Shown: positions 46,126-57,649 of the stretch, piece by piece
Layout of the letters: each line of letters starts with the position of its first letter
How positions within the stretch are numbered: position 1 is the stretch's first letter
Assembly: GCF_019320115.1 (NCBI RefSeq)
Contig: NC_089583.1
Location: 82,725,928-82,789,927 of the forward strand
Length of the DNA: 64,000 nucleotides
Reading direction: 5' to 3'
Source: Miscanthus floridulus
Taxonomy: Eukaryota; Streptophyta; Magnoliopsida; Poales; Poaceae
The notes under the pieces: model-generated
What the model saw: only the letters and a program-made list of their open reading frames with translations
What the model was told of the DNA's origin: nothing
Database searches by the model: none
Made by a program: the position numbers and the translations under genes

Positions 46126-49100
46126 CTACGAAAGGGGAGCCACCACCGTTTCCATCTCCTCCAACTCGTGGACTTCATAACTAGGTGCGTAGCTGTGGCT
46201 CATCGTCTCCAGATTGATGTTGTCCCCATAATGAGAATGAGTAATCATGAAGGACTGATTGACCCTGGCGCAAAGGGCATTCCTCTCGAGCTGGCGCACC
46301 TGGGCATTGATCTCGATGGCACGAGCCGTGAGCAAGTTGATCCCCTCTGACCATACCACCTCAAGGTTGTCACAGACCACTCTGAGGGCGGCGCTTAGGA
46401 TACCAAGCTCGTCACTCTCCACCTGAAGTTTTCTCCATTCCTCAGTGAGATCCACAGCCAGCCTAGCAGAAATGCTCTCAGCCTCCAGCTTCTAGGTCGT
46501 CTCCCTTTCAAGCTTAGCCTGGAGGGAGCTGACATTCTGCTACGCATCATCATGCTCTTGGCAGGCCTAGTCATGCTCTCAGAAAGTTTGGTCGCCCTCC
46601 TAGTGAGCCATGCCACATTCTAAGCAGAGCCTCTCTATGGTTTGGATCAGCTCATCCCGCTCCTTGCGCAGCCAAGCGACTATCGTGGCATCCAGGCTCA
46701 CCTTTTTCTCCAGCACCATGAGCTTCTCCTCGGCCCCCAGCCTCAAATCCCTTCCTATCTCAACCTCACTCAGAAGGTCAAGGATCCGCTGGCGGGTTTC
46801 GATGTCCTTCTGGAGCAACTCATCTCACTCCTTTCTAACCCTAGTGGCTTCATCATCCTTCCGCGATGTCACCAATAGGGCCTCGAATGCCTTCTCGGTC
46901 TCATTAGCATCCCAACGGGCCTCGTCCACCCATGACCAAAGATTGGCCACCTCCTTGGCAAGGGTAGTCAGCTTGACCACCCTCTATTAGGTGGCGATGA
47001 GCTAAGCTATCACCTCTCCATGTAGTCATGCCTCCTCAATGAGGCAGTCCTAGGTTTCCTTCTGTTGATGAAGGAACCGAGATTTCCCCCGGCTACGAGC
47101 TATAAGGGATTACAGAGAGATGATGGTCAGGATACGAAAAGTATATGGAGGAAGAATAGGGCAAGAAGCAAGACCAAACCATACCCAGTTGGAGGGAATA
47201 ACAATGTCATGCAATGCGCCCGTGGCATGGTCCAAGGCCTCGAGCACGGATGCGAACCCTACGTCAAGGCTCTCTTGCTTCATGCTCTCTGCAGCGTCGT
47301 CAAGGGTAAAAAGCGTCAATGTTGGATCCTACGGATCCATCCACTAGAGCAGGAGCTCGCTCCACGTGGCGAGCCACTGCCCACCAACATTAGGGTCAGG
47401 GATGACTCCCCACTGGCCCCAAGTGCCCTCGACCCCTCTCGCCATGACATTCCCACTGGGACGCCCCCTTCAGCGACGGAAGGGGCTAGTGGTGTAGGCG
47501 CAAACCTCACTCCCAGCACCTTGACTCCTAGAGACCCCTCGGTTGTGTCCTCCTCCGTCTGGCCCGTGCAAGGCACCGTCGCTTGGGCCGTCGATGGCAC
47601 AGGTCACGCCAATGCCTCTAGCAAAGCTATGGTCATAGCCAACTATGACCCATCTATCATAGGCCACCGCCACCTCCTCCTATGTCGGTGGGGTCATGAC
47701 CAGTTGTGGTCGCACCTAGCTATGACCCATCTATCATGAGTGTGGTCGGTAGCCCCGTCTGCCCCACCATCAGCAGTGGTATCGTGGCCATCACTGGTTG
47801 CTCTGTGATGTCCGAAGGTGACCCTTGAATGCCCATCCTACCTAGGGCACAGGTGCCACCATGGGCGACGCCCGACTAGCTAGCGATGTGGTCACACTGG
47901 CGCCGCTCCTACCTAAAATAGGTGCAACACCAGCCGACGGCCGCCCCCCCCCCCAATTGGAGGGCGATGCTCTTCTTCAGTGCCAGCGCCAACAAATTCC
48001 ACTGCCTATCAATGCTGCAAAGGACGAAAAACACAAGTCACTATGAAATCTGACTAAAACAGGAAAAAAACAAAGGAATCGATAACTCACCTCAGCGTCG
48101 TCGGGCAATAGATGCATTTGGGGGATGAACCCCTAGACCCTTGCTCTGCCTCATTAGAACAAGGCTGCTTCATCCCACCCCCTACTCTTGGGTAGAGGGG
48201 CTTGCCCCAGGTAGCTCCTAGGGCACGTTGGTGGAATGCCCTGCTGCCCTTGGCTCTTAGGGCACAACGGCAGGGCCACCTGCCTCCATTGGCACCTCAA
48301 GCGTGACGGCAGAGCCGCCCACCTCTATTGACTCCTAGGGTAGGCTAATGGTACATCCCACCTTTGTTAGCTACCTAGACATACCCTCCCCTGTGGGATG
48401 GAAAGGGTCCCGATGCCTGCAAGGATGAACCAATGCCTATCAGCGCATCCTCGTTCTCCAGGTTGTCCCACTCGATATCGTCGGCTACCATTTTTTCTTC
48501 CTCCATCACCTCATCATTGTCACCATCATCATTGTCATCATCGTTGTCGGTGTCCTCCCCTAGTTCCTGTGCCCATAGCTTCTGCTGCTTCTTCCTGTTC
48601 TTGTCCTCCTTTGCCTTCCTCAGCAGCTCGCCCTCGGTGTGATTCACCACCCTCATGGCCTAATCCCTCGGCAGCGAAGCCAGGTGATCCATGACAATGA
48701 GGTCCCTTGGCTAGTCCCACCCCTCTTAAAGTTAGTCCCATGGGGTTGGGAAATCAATTGAAGAGAAGGTAGGAGAAAGGGAAACTTAAGAAGATGACAT
48801 ATCCTAGCTCTGGCCACATCGGAGGATGCCCTAGCACCAGGTAGACAAAGTTGAGGGTGGCACCCATGTCATCCTGCAAAGGCTCCATTGCCTCCTTAAT
48901 GCGTTGCATGATCTCGGAGTTGGGGAGCGTTCCCTCAGCGAGCGTCGTTCCATCGAATGATGCCTCGGGCGACATCGCATATAGCGGGAGCACGCGCGTC
49001 ATCAACGGTGCCACCCTCCTCGCGTGGTAGGCCCCGATGACGCTCGACCCTTTTAGGCTATTATCCTTTAGGATGTGGATGGTAGCGATGTGGTCTCGGA

Positions 49101-49706
49101 TCTTCTTCTTATCTTTCTCTGGCATGCCCCACTTCCTCCACTGCTCTAGGGCCTCTTTGATCAGGTGCCCAGTGAACTCCGGTAGAGGGGCGGTGGCGTC
49201 ATTCTTGAGGTAGAACCACTACGAGTGCCACCCCTTGTTGGACATTAAGAGTCGCATGGATGGGTACTCGCCTACCCGATTGTTCCAAAGTTGGATGCTG
49301 GCGCACCCCATTAGCATGTGTAGCTCCTGCCTGTGGCCCTTCTCCCTCTTCCTCTCAAGGCTGACAACGAAGAAATACCCCCACAAGTCAAAGTGGGGGT
49401 TGATCCCTAGGAATCCTTTGCATAGTGCAACAAACACCGCCATGTGCTAGTTCCCATTGGGATTGAGATGCTGCAGCTCAATCTTGTAGAAGTGTAGTAG
49501 TCCCCAAAGGAATTTGTGGGCGGGGGTCGCAAGCCCACGCTCGTGGAAGTGGGCGAACGACACCACATAGCCATTGGGCAGCGACAGCAAACCATCATCA
49601 CTGGGCAGCAACCACTCCTCGACCAAGGTTCATGCACAGAGAAGACTGCTATGAATGAGGGCCTCCATGTGCTGGAGGTGATGTCAGAATGACACCATGG
49701 ATCCAT
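46126..49706 (-). pseudogene. Antisense gene of Gypsy B, 'putative gypsy type transposon' domain
   Basis: On the minus strand, text near 49600-49400 (LVEEWLLPSDDGLLSLPNGY, LLHFYKIELQHLNPNG) leads into MAVFVALCKGFLGINPHFDL (49443-49384), WGYFFVV and GCASIQL. This is the same PF04195-like domain as in Gypsy A. A second block is 49125-48754 (MPEKDKKKIRDHIATIHILK). Then a strongly acidic stretch (48656-48375, with repeated ND/DD pairs) and a C-terminal coiled-coil region (46990-46126: RQRILDLLSEVEIGRDL, LEKKVSLDATIVAWLRKERD). Stops such as the one before HMAVF and probable introns separate the blocks. Overall order matches the Gypsy A antisense gene, which supports a real, once-expressed gene. 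Confidence 0.75.
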
Positions 49707-50785
49707 TAGAGGTGGGAGCAGATGGATGTGAGCTCAACGGCGGCGAAGATGCGGAGGCAGGAAACCTAAGCGTTGGCAACAGCGTGGCTGTAGAGGCTAG
49801 GATGTAGGCAAGCATATGAAACCCGAAGGGCTAACCCTTTGGTTTTATAGGGGCGACGGGTTCGAGGAAACCAACCTGCTGCATAGATCTCTACACCTAC
49901 CATGACCTGTCACCATGTCTCGTCGGGGGCGTGCACACACAACCTATGGCTGTCTCCTCGAAAAACATGTCGGACATTTTGCCTCCTTGAAAAGGCCATG
50001 ACCCATCACAGGTAAGAGGGATATGGAGCTGAAAATGCTCCTACGGCCCGTGTAAGCCCAGGAGTTTTGAAGGTTGGCCCACCGATGGGTTAGACCACTG
50101 TTCCGGGCACTTTTAGAGTGAGGAGTGGAAAGAGATGAGCCCGCTAGCGACCAGTACCCGAGTATAGGAGTGCCGTGGGCATCCTAGCCCATGTTTGAGC
50201 CTTGGGTGGATTTGATCTAGGGTTTTTCCTCAAAGAAAGGCATAGAGCCCTCAAGACCGATCGAACGGACCTGAGAACTATAAGGATTGACCACTGAGAA
50301 TCTAGAATCAGACACCAGCTAACCCAAGCCAAACCCCCATGAATGAGATGTCAGGGTTGCACACGGACTAGCCCATTAAGAACTCATCGAGCATGATGGC
50401 TCATCCATAGAGGAAAATCATGGCACAGCTTAGCCACTCTGTTTTTATCGGAAAAAAATGCTTGAGGGAAGATGATCATGAAGATGAGCCGACCCTCGAC
50501 CGGACCCCTACTACGTGCAGGGGCTAGAGGAAAGTTGGACTCTCAAGGAGACTAAACACACAGTCACAGAATGATAGACACCTGTAGGGGTTGAAATCAG
50601 GAAAGACCTTTTTCTACCCACCAAATCTCATGGCTATACCCCTGAGAGGCCTGATCACGACGAAAGGGAATCATTGTCCCTAGGACACGCCATGGGTGAC
50701 AAGAAAAGGACAAGGCCCTCAAAGTCCTCTCATTCAAAAAAGCCTTCGAAGGAGTATTCTACTCCTTCATGGGCTCGGGGGCTAC
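49707..50785. other. Gypsy B region between the antisense gene and 3' LTR
   Basis: About 1.1 kb. It probably holds the promoter of the antisense gene at its left side. No clear gene is seen; a 60-codon plus-strand frame at 50674-50856 runs into the LTR. The purine-rich tract GGGCTCGGGGGCTAC (50771-50785) directly before the LTR is the second-strand primer site. Confidence 0.5.
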
Positions 50786-51903
50786 TATCGAGGACTAATA
50801 CTAGGGTACCTAAAGAGGAGGAGATAAAGGTCATCAACATTGATTCAAACGAGTAGTTAGGAGCTTGCCTATAGCTCCAACCAACCTCTAGGTGTGTGGG
50901 CTCAACCTTGCCTGACCTTCGGGGGAGGGCTCCGCCTCGCTCGACCCTAAGGCCAAGATCTCTGCCTCACCCGACCCTAAGGCCGCGATCTCCGCCTCGC
51001 TCGACCCCAAGGCCATGATCTCTGCCTTGCCCGACCTTGGGTTTGTGCTCTACCTCACCAAACCCCAAGACTGCAGGCTTCGCCTTACCAGACCCCTTGG
51101 GTGCAGGCTCCGTCTTGCCCGATAGGGACCCATATCGCCGCCAACCACTCAGGGTCCCCGCGTATGGGCCTAGGTCAAAACTCTAACACCAAGGAAGAGA
51201 CCGGCAGGCCCTGATGTAACCCATAGCCATGATGGGCCATACCTGAGGATTCACATCAAGAATAGCATCGGGCGTACTGGTGCTATTCTGCCTAACCCTC
51301 GTACAAACACTTACAGGCGCGTTAGTTTACCACGATGTCCACCAGGACAGAGTGGAGCGCCATGACCAGCGGATGATGCCTGCACATGTCGCTAGTGATA
51401 GATAGGACCATGATGTGGAACCATCCCTATTGATATCCACAGGGTCAGCGGGACCTGAATGAAGGAGAAGAAGGACCCGACGATCCTAGAGGCCTTCCTC
51501 TCTCTTGTTCTTCTCCTTTTCACTCCGCTATAACCAGCACTTTCCCTTGGCCTATAAAGGGAAAGCAGGGCACCCCATGAAGGGGATCTTGAATCGATTG
51601 ACCCATCAAGATCTAATATAGATCCACATAAGAGAATGACACAAACGCACAACCTGATCAATGATCGAGCTCTCAGCACCCACTCACTCCTTTCACGAGA
51701 GACTTAGGATCATTTCCCTCTCTTACTCGTTTGTAACCCCTACTACAAACTTTTAGTGCTAGTAACACGAGCAGCAGCGACGAACTGGACGTAGGGACTT
51801 TCTTCCCAAACCAGTATAAACCTCATATCCTCTAAGCACACCATCCGAGCTAGACACACAATACTAGATATTTACTTGTCGGTGGTAACTCAAAACACCG
51901 ACA
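50786..51903 (+). repeat. Gypsy B 3' LTR
   Basis: Starts TATCGAGGACTAATACTAG, ends AACACCGACA. It aligns over its length with 35294-36422; about 14 differences lie in the first 100 bases, many of them C/T or G/A. The TATA box CTATAAAGG (51552-51560) is intact here. Confidence 0.9.
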
Positions 51904-51908
51904 CCATT

Positions 51909-54900
51909 AGTTTCATTAAATTCAACATCATGCACCTCCTCAAGAGTATCACTAGCCAAATTCCAAACTCTATATACCTTGCTAGTAGTGGAGTAACCAA
52001 GCAAGAATCCTTCATCACATTTCTTCTCAAACTTGCTCAATCTAGTGCCTCTCTTCAAAATATAGCATTTGCAACCAAAAATCTGAAAATATATAATGTT
52101 GGACTTTCTTCCATTCAAGAGCTCATAAGGTATCTTCTCTATCATGGGGTGACAATAGGGATGGTTGCTATAGTAGCAAGCCATGTTGATAGCTTCGGCC
52201 CCAAATGAATGACTCACATTGTACACACTCAATATTGATCATGCCATGTCAATCAAAGTTCTATTCTTCCTTTCAACAAGGGCATTTGATTGTGGAGTGT
52301 ACTTGGCCAAGAACTGATGCCTAATTCCAAACTCATCACATAACTCATCAATTCTAGTGTTCTTGAACTCACTACCATTGTCACTTCTAACTTTCTTGAT
52401 GGTTGTTTCAAACTCATTGTGAATTCTCTTGATGAATGTCTTGAAGGTTGCAAACACATCACTCTTATCAACAAGAAAGACTGCCCATGTATATCTTATG
52501 AAATCATCCACTATCACAAATCCATATTTGTTTCTACCAATGCTAATGTATGTGGTTGGTCCAAACAAGTCCATGTGCAATAACTCAAATGCCTTAGATA
52601 TACTCATTATGCTCTTCTTAGGATGTGTGTTTCCAACTTGCTTTCTGACTTGACATGCACTACATAGCTTATCTTTCCCAAATGTGACATCTTTTAAGCC
52701 CCTGACTAGATCATGCTTAATCAATTTGTTCAATTGTTTTATTCCAACATGACCAAGCCTTCTATACCATAACTAACCCATGCTAGACTTAGTGAGCAAA
52801 CATGTTGTCAATTGGGTTTCACTACCATTGAAATCAACTAAGTATATATTATCATATCTAAATCCGTTGAATATCAAGTTAGAGCCATCTACACTTATGA
52901 TCTCTACATCATCCACATCAAATATGCACTTGAAACAAAGATCACACAATTGAGCTACCGATAAAAGGTTGAAGTTCAAGCTCTCTACTAGTAGCACATT
53001 GGAAATGCTCAAGTCATTAGATATTGCAATCTTACCAAGCCCGTTGATCTTGCCTTTGCCATTATCACCAAACATGATACTATCAACCCCATTGCTATCA
53101 TTTGTGTTGATTGCAATTGAACATTCTTAAATCATCAGTCATGTGTTGTGTGCACCCACTATCAAGCACCCAATGCCTACCTCCGGCTTTATAATTGACC
53201 AACAAAAAAAGATCAATTCTTTTTAGGTACCCAACTTGCTTGGGTCCTTGAAGGTTAGTCACTAAGGTCTTTGGTACCCAAATGGCTTTCTTCTTTGAGC
53301 CCACAAATGGTGCACTAATGAACTTAGCCTTCACACCATTGGAACCCTTAATAACCACATGCTCTTAGTGACCAACTTGCTTGCAACTAGTGCAAAACCG
53401 ACCATTGTTCTTCACAAAACTAGTCTTGTGAGGAGCAAAGGTCGTCTTGCCTTTCTTGGGGGTATAGCCCAATCCCTCTTTGTAGAGAGATAATTTTTTG
53501 CTACCCAAGCACATAAGCAAGTGGTCCTCACCACCATAGGCTTTGCCTAAGGCGCGAGTGAGCTCATTGACCTCCTTCTCGAGGGTCTCATTTTTCACCA
53601 TTAGTGAGGCATCATAATTGAAACCATCACTCAAAGGTGAAGTAGAAGTGGAAGTGCTACAAGAAGGGTTATTGGGAGCAACAACAATGGGTTTATAAAA
53701 ATATTCATCAAGAATATCACATGTTAGTCCCACATCACATGACATAATCACTTGCTCCTTCTTGGCTTCCTCCATTTTGACTTGATCGAGGAGAGAGGAG
53801 TGAGCTTTTTCAAGCTTAGAGTGAGCTTTGCCAATCTCCTCATGGTATTCCCTTAGACTCTCATGAGAAGCATTGAGCTCATCAAAGGATTGCTCAAGAG
53901 ATTTGACCTTCTTGCAGTAATTCTTTGCACTCCTTTCTCTTTATCTCAAAGCAAGTGTGGACTTGCTCCAACATGTCCATGAGCTCCTCCTTGGTGTACT
54001 CCTCATCATCATCATCACTCCTATAATCATCACTTTCACAAGCATCATTACCACTCACATCATATTTTACCTTAGTAGGCTTTGCCATGAGACAAGTTGA
54101 TGGAGTGTCAAAGATGGATGGATTGTTGTTGATGGCTATGCTTGCTAGTGCTTTCTTGAGTGACTTTTTGTCATCATCACTAGAATCATCATCCTCCGAT
54201 GAGCCATCACTATCCCAAGTGACCACATAGCCTCCAACCTTCTTCTTCTTGAATATCATCTTCTTCTCTTTCTTTTTCTTCTTCTCCTTCTTTTCTTTCT
54301 TGTTCTCATCCACATCATTGTCACAATTATAGGGATAATCTGTTATAATGTGATCCTTGCTCTTGCACTTATAGCATCTTCTCACATAGTCCTTGTTCTT
54401 GAAGTTGTCTCTCCTCTTTCTTGCACCATAGCCCTTATTCTTCACGAATTTGCCAAACTTGTGCACAAAGAGAGTCATGTCCTCATCATCAATGTCACTA
54501 GCATCTTCATCATCACTTGATTCTTAGTTTCTTGGACTTGCCCTTGTTCTTGGATGATGAGCTAGCCTTGAATGCTACACTCTTCTTCTTCTTGTCTTCA
54601 TCCTCCTTCTCATCTTTATCAACTCCCTCCCTTTCCACACGATATGTCTCTTGTGTCATGACATCACCTAGTACTTGGTTAGGGGTTAGTTGCTTCAATC
54701 CTCCTCTTATGATGGGCATTCTCAACATTTCAAATCTTGGAGGTAAGCACATCAAGAACCGATGAGAGATATCATCATCATTGATCTTCTCACCCAAAGC
54801 CTTCAAGTCATTGACAATCACTTGCAATCTATGGAACATCTCTAGAATGCTCTCATCATCCTTCATCTTGAAGCTTGCTAACTTGTCCTTGAGAATGTAT

Positions 54901-55237
54901 AGCTTGGCACTCTTCACCGTTGGTGTGCCCTCATATGTTTCCTCCAATCTCTTTCATACTTCACTAGCTCTATCACAATCCTTAATTTGCTCAAACACCT
55001 TGGAATCAATGGCATTGTAGATGGTGTTGAGAGCCATTATATTGCATTGCTTGTTTGCTTTGTCATTGTTGGTGAGATTGGTGGGATTAATAATCATAAA
55101 GTCATTCTCGGTCACATCCCACACTTGATCATTGATGAACCAAGATATATCTTCATCTTTCTCTTCCAATAATCATAGCATGTGCCATCAAAGAACAGTA
55201 GTTTGCCCCCCACATGGTTGAACATAACTTGAGCCAT
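51909..55237 (-). pseudogene. Copia gag, protease and integrase
   Basis: The start is at 55237 (MAQVMFNHVGGKL, FFDGTCYDYW). Gag follows with an in-frame TGA after DCDRASEV (about 54954), then LEMFHRLQVIVNDLKALGEK and ISHRFLMCLPPRF. A knuckle RRCYKCKSKDHIITDYPYNC (about 54370) has the last cysteine changed to tyrosine. A glutamate/lysine-rich linker precedes the protease motif DSGCTQHMTDDLRMF near 53130. Integrase: CSACQ finger, then catalytic D (HMDLFGP), D (RSDNGSEF) and E (LVERKNR) with the exact D-35-E spacing (52571, 52382, 52274 approx.). Stops near 53775, 53360, 53090 and 52238 break it. It runs to the Gypsy B edge at NETNG. Confidence 0.92.
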
Positions 55238-55279
55238 CTTTTGACACTTAGGTTGTTAAGCCTTCAATCAAACGATGAC

Positions 55280-55333
55280 CACAGATCTGATACCACTTGA
55301 AAGGTCCTAATATGGCTAGAGGGGTGGTGAATA
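55280..55333 (-). repeat. Copia primer-binding site and start of its 5' LTR
   Basis: On the minus strand the primer site TGGTATCAGATC (55295-55284) follows the LTR end CCTTTCA. Only 36 LTR bases (55298-55333) remain before the CACTA-3 insertion; they match 17363-17398 closely. The primer site is complementary to the 3' end of initiator tRNA-Met, as usual for plant Copia elements. Confidence 0.88.
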
Positions 55334-56137
55334 CACTACTAGAAATATCCATTTCTATGATGAAAATCTTAATGATGATTCTATAACTGTCATAGAATAT
55401 CGCTTTTTATGATGATTTTTTTGTTTTGTCATAGATCAGTGGTGACGATCCTTTAACCCTCCCTATCTATGATGAAATTAGGCATCATCATAAAAAAACA
55501 TCATAGAAGAGCATAGGGTTCCATCATAGATCACTCACGTGACTCATCTGTGACTGATCTCCTTTAATACTGTGACGAACAAGGCTTCGTTGTTGAACTA
55601 ATTACACATCTATGATGAACAATATTCGATCTGTAGCGAACAATGCTTCATCAAAGATCTCCACATGGTACTTTCCCCATCTAATGTGTACCTATGGGAC
55701 CTACAGTTACTCATCTATAATGGTTGCAATTCATCATAAAAGACTCCACTCGATCCTTTCTCCATGCAACGTGTACCTATGGGACCCTTCTCCATTCGAC
55801 CTGTGGGATCCGACAGCTTACGTGTCACGTGTACCTATGGGGCCTTTCTCCATCTCCATCCAACTTATGGGACCCGACGGCTTGCAGTGTCACTTGTGCT
55901 TGTGGACCCTTCTCTATCTAACTTGTGGGACCCGACAGCACCTTTCTCCATCTCCATCCGACCTATGGGACCCAATGGCCCCCTTCTCCATCTCCATCTG
56001 ACTTGTGGGACCCGATGCTTTATGTGTCACGTGTACCTATGGGACCATCCAACCTTTGGGACTTGATGGCTTATGTGTCACGTGTACCTATGGGACCTTT
56101 CTCCATCTCCATCTGACCTGTGGGATCTAATGGCTTG
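55334..56137 (+). mobile_element. CACTA-3 terminus with repeats (rest interrupted or outside)
   Basis: CACTACTAGAAATATCC starts at 55334, inside the Copia LTR where the intact copy at 17398-17404 reads ATAGCC; ATA before it is the likely 3 bp target copy. Alternating CTATGATGA and TCATCATAG-like units at 55350-55640 are subterminal repeats. A tandem array follows to 56137, where Gypsy C starts. No transposase is visible, so this could be a non-autonomous CACTA. Confidence 0.75.
55690..56137 (+). repeat. Diverged tandem repeats with CCTATGGGACC / CTCCATCTCCATC
   Basis: Units contain GTGTACCTATGGGACC, TTTCTCCATCTCCATCYGAC and TGTGGGACCCGAYGGCTTATG in varying order. GTGTCACGTGTACCTATGGG occurs at about 55830, 56027 and 56079. 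Unit size is about 40-70 bp and irregular. Overlapping open frames here (such as 55764-56066) are repeat products. Confidence 0.82.
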
Positions 56138-57629
56138 TGTCAGGGACCTAATACTAGGATACCCCAGAAGGTAGAACCAATAACCACCAAACGTTAAAAA
56201 CTTCTGGACGCATAAGAGCATCATTTCATCCCTTGTTCGGATGACAGGAATTTGGTTCCTGCCTTGCCCGATGCCTTTTTGAGATAACTCTGCCTCGCCC
56301 GAGGGCTTAGGGTTAATCTCTGTCTCGCCCGACTGCCTTTGGGACGGGCTTGGTCCCACCTGAGGGCCGAGGGATAGACTCCGACTCGCCCGATGCCTTT
56401 GAGGTGGCTCTACCTCGCCTGAGGGCTAAGGGCTAGTCTCCTGTCTCGCTCGACGCCTTTAGGGTAGGCTCGGTCTCGCCCGAGGGCTAAGGGATAGATT
56501 CCTGCCTCGCCCGACCCCTGAGGAGCAGGGTCGATCTCGCCAAAGAGATAGGGATTGGTCGCTGTTTTGCCCGACAGTAGGGAACGAGTCTCACCCTGCT
56601 CCATATCTGAAGACTAGATCCATCTTACTTGACAACTTCTCCCTATTCCCTCAAGATGATAGGGATAGGACAAGACAAGACATTCAGGGTCAACCATGGC
56701 TCCAAGAACCATACCCTACTGCCCTGGCAGGAAAAGTACTATTAGGGGATGACGGGACGGGTGCTTTAGACCCTTCCGGGCGCCGCAGGGCCCAAAAGGT
56801 TGTATAGGTGTGTGCTCCTCGCCCTGTAGAGTTGTAGGCGCCTGCCTTCAGCTCTAGGACTATGGAACCCGACGAAGATATACGACAACCGCTATGCTCC
56901 TAGAAAAGGATTTGCTATCTCCACGAACGATGGGTATTCCATCACCACGCTATGGACCTGAGGGAGCGGCGCCCACTTCCCGACCCCTCAGGTCCTACCA
57001 AGTCAGAAGGCCTTGACCACGGCGTTACTCCAGGACCTCGACCCCTCGTCCCTTCGACAAAGACTCATAGGAACCAGAAGGCGTGCAGAGCAAGGCTAGG
57101 AATGGCTAATAAGTCAAAACCACTGTACTACAGCCCATACCCTGCGTAGGACAGCATTCTATAATCAACCTGACATTCTACAAAAACATCGACAGTATTG
57201 TAGGCACTTATCTTCCTTTCGCACTCATCAGAATGAAGGACCAGGCTAGGTAGATGTGAGCCCCAATATTAGGTAAAGCCCTCATCTTTGTAAAGCCACC
57301 CCATTCATCTATAAAAGGGGATGCTCTTCTCCCATCAAAGGGACAGACTTTTGGAACCGAACAAGAAGACACATACACACAGTCAAGCAGCTACGAAGCT
57401 CTTAACCTCCTTTCAACCCTTCCATCAGAGACTTGGGACCAGTCCCTCTCTTGATCATTTGTACCCCTTACTATAGATCATTCACGGTGCTAATAACACG
57501 AGTAGCAACAAACTGGACGTAGGGACATTCAGCCCAAACCAGTATAAATCTTGTGTCTTTAGCGCACCATCCGAGCCTAATGCGCATTACTATAAATTTA
57601 CTTGCCGGTGCTCGTACAAAACACCAACA
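56138..57629 (+). repeat. Gypsy C 5' LTR (about 1.49 kb)
   Basis: Starts TGTCAGGGACCTAATACTAG, close to the start of the Gypsy B LTR, and ends ACAAAACACCAACA. The first half has about six copies of a motif of the form TCTCGCCCGAGGGCTWAGGG / GCCCGACGCCTTTRGGG (56270-56530). A TATA box TATAAAAG is at 57310-57317. The second copy is outside the window. Confidence 0.88.
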
Positions 57630-57649
57630 GTTGGTGCGCCAGGTAGGGG

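Larger units (their letters stand above)
35294..51903 (+). mobile_element. Gypsy B, Tat-like LTR retrotransposon (16.6 kb)
   Basis: Two LTRs (35294-36422 and 50786-51903) flank gag, pol, a large repeat field and an antisense gene. The 5 bp CCATT at 35289-35293 is repeated exactly at 51904-51908, which proves both ends. It interrupts the Copia gene between integrase and RT. The primer site is TTGGCGCATCAGGTAGGGG right after the 5' LTR. Gypsy B and Gypsy C share domain wording and LTR motifs and look like related families. All genes are broken. Confidence 0.95.
17363..55333 (-). mobile_element. Copia LTR retrotransposon, minus strand, split by two Gypsy insertions
   Basis: Four separated parts make one element: 3' LTR and RT/RNase H (17363-21283), RT 5' half and linker (34142-35293), gag to integrase (51909-55297), and the first 36 bases of the 5' LTR (55298-55333). 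The pieces join in reading order across each insertion. The primer site TGGTATCAGA, adjacent to the LTR end TGAAAG (as read on plus), matches plant initiator tRNA-Met. Without the insertions the visible element is about 8.5 kb, and the rest of its outer LTR is missing from the window because of the CACTA-3 insertion at 55334. Domain order gag-PR-IN-RT-RNase H proves Copia; wording (LDSGCTQHMT) and the long post-pol region suggest the SIRE/Maximus group. Confidence 0.92.

Noticed and set aside
47065..47739. Plus-strand frame of 224 codons in Gypsy B
   Set aside because: It lies opposite the antisense gene, has no domain, and proline/serine-rich text arises from the complementary strand.
55280..55297. 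tRNA-related gene at the Copia edge
   Set aside because: Only the short primer-binding complement of initiator tRNA-Met is present; no cloverleaf can be drawn.
55612..56116. Several overlapping frames of 60-130 codons
   Set aside because: They consist of repeated PSPSDLWDP and CTYGT words generated by the tandem array.
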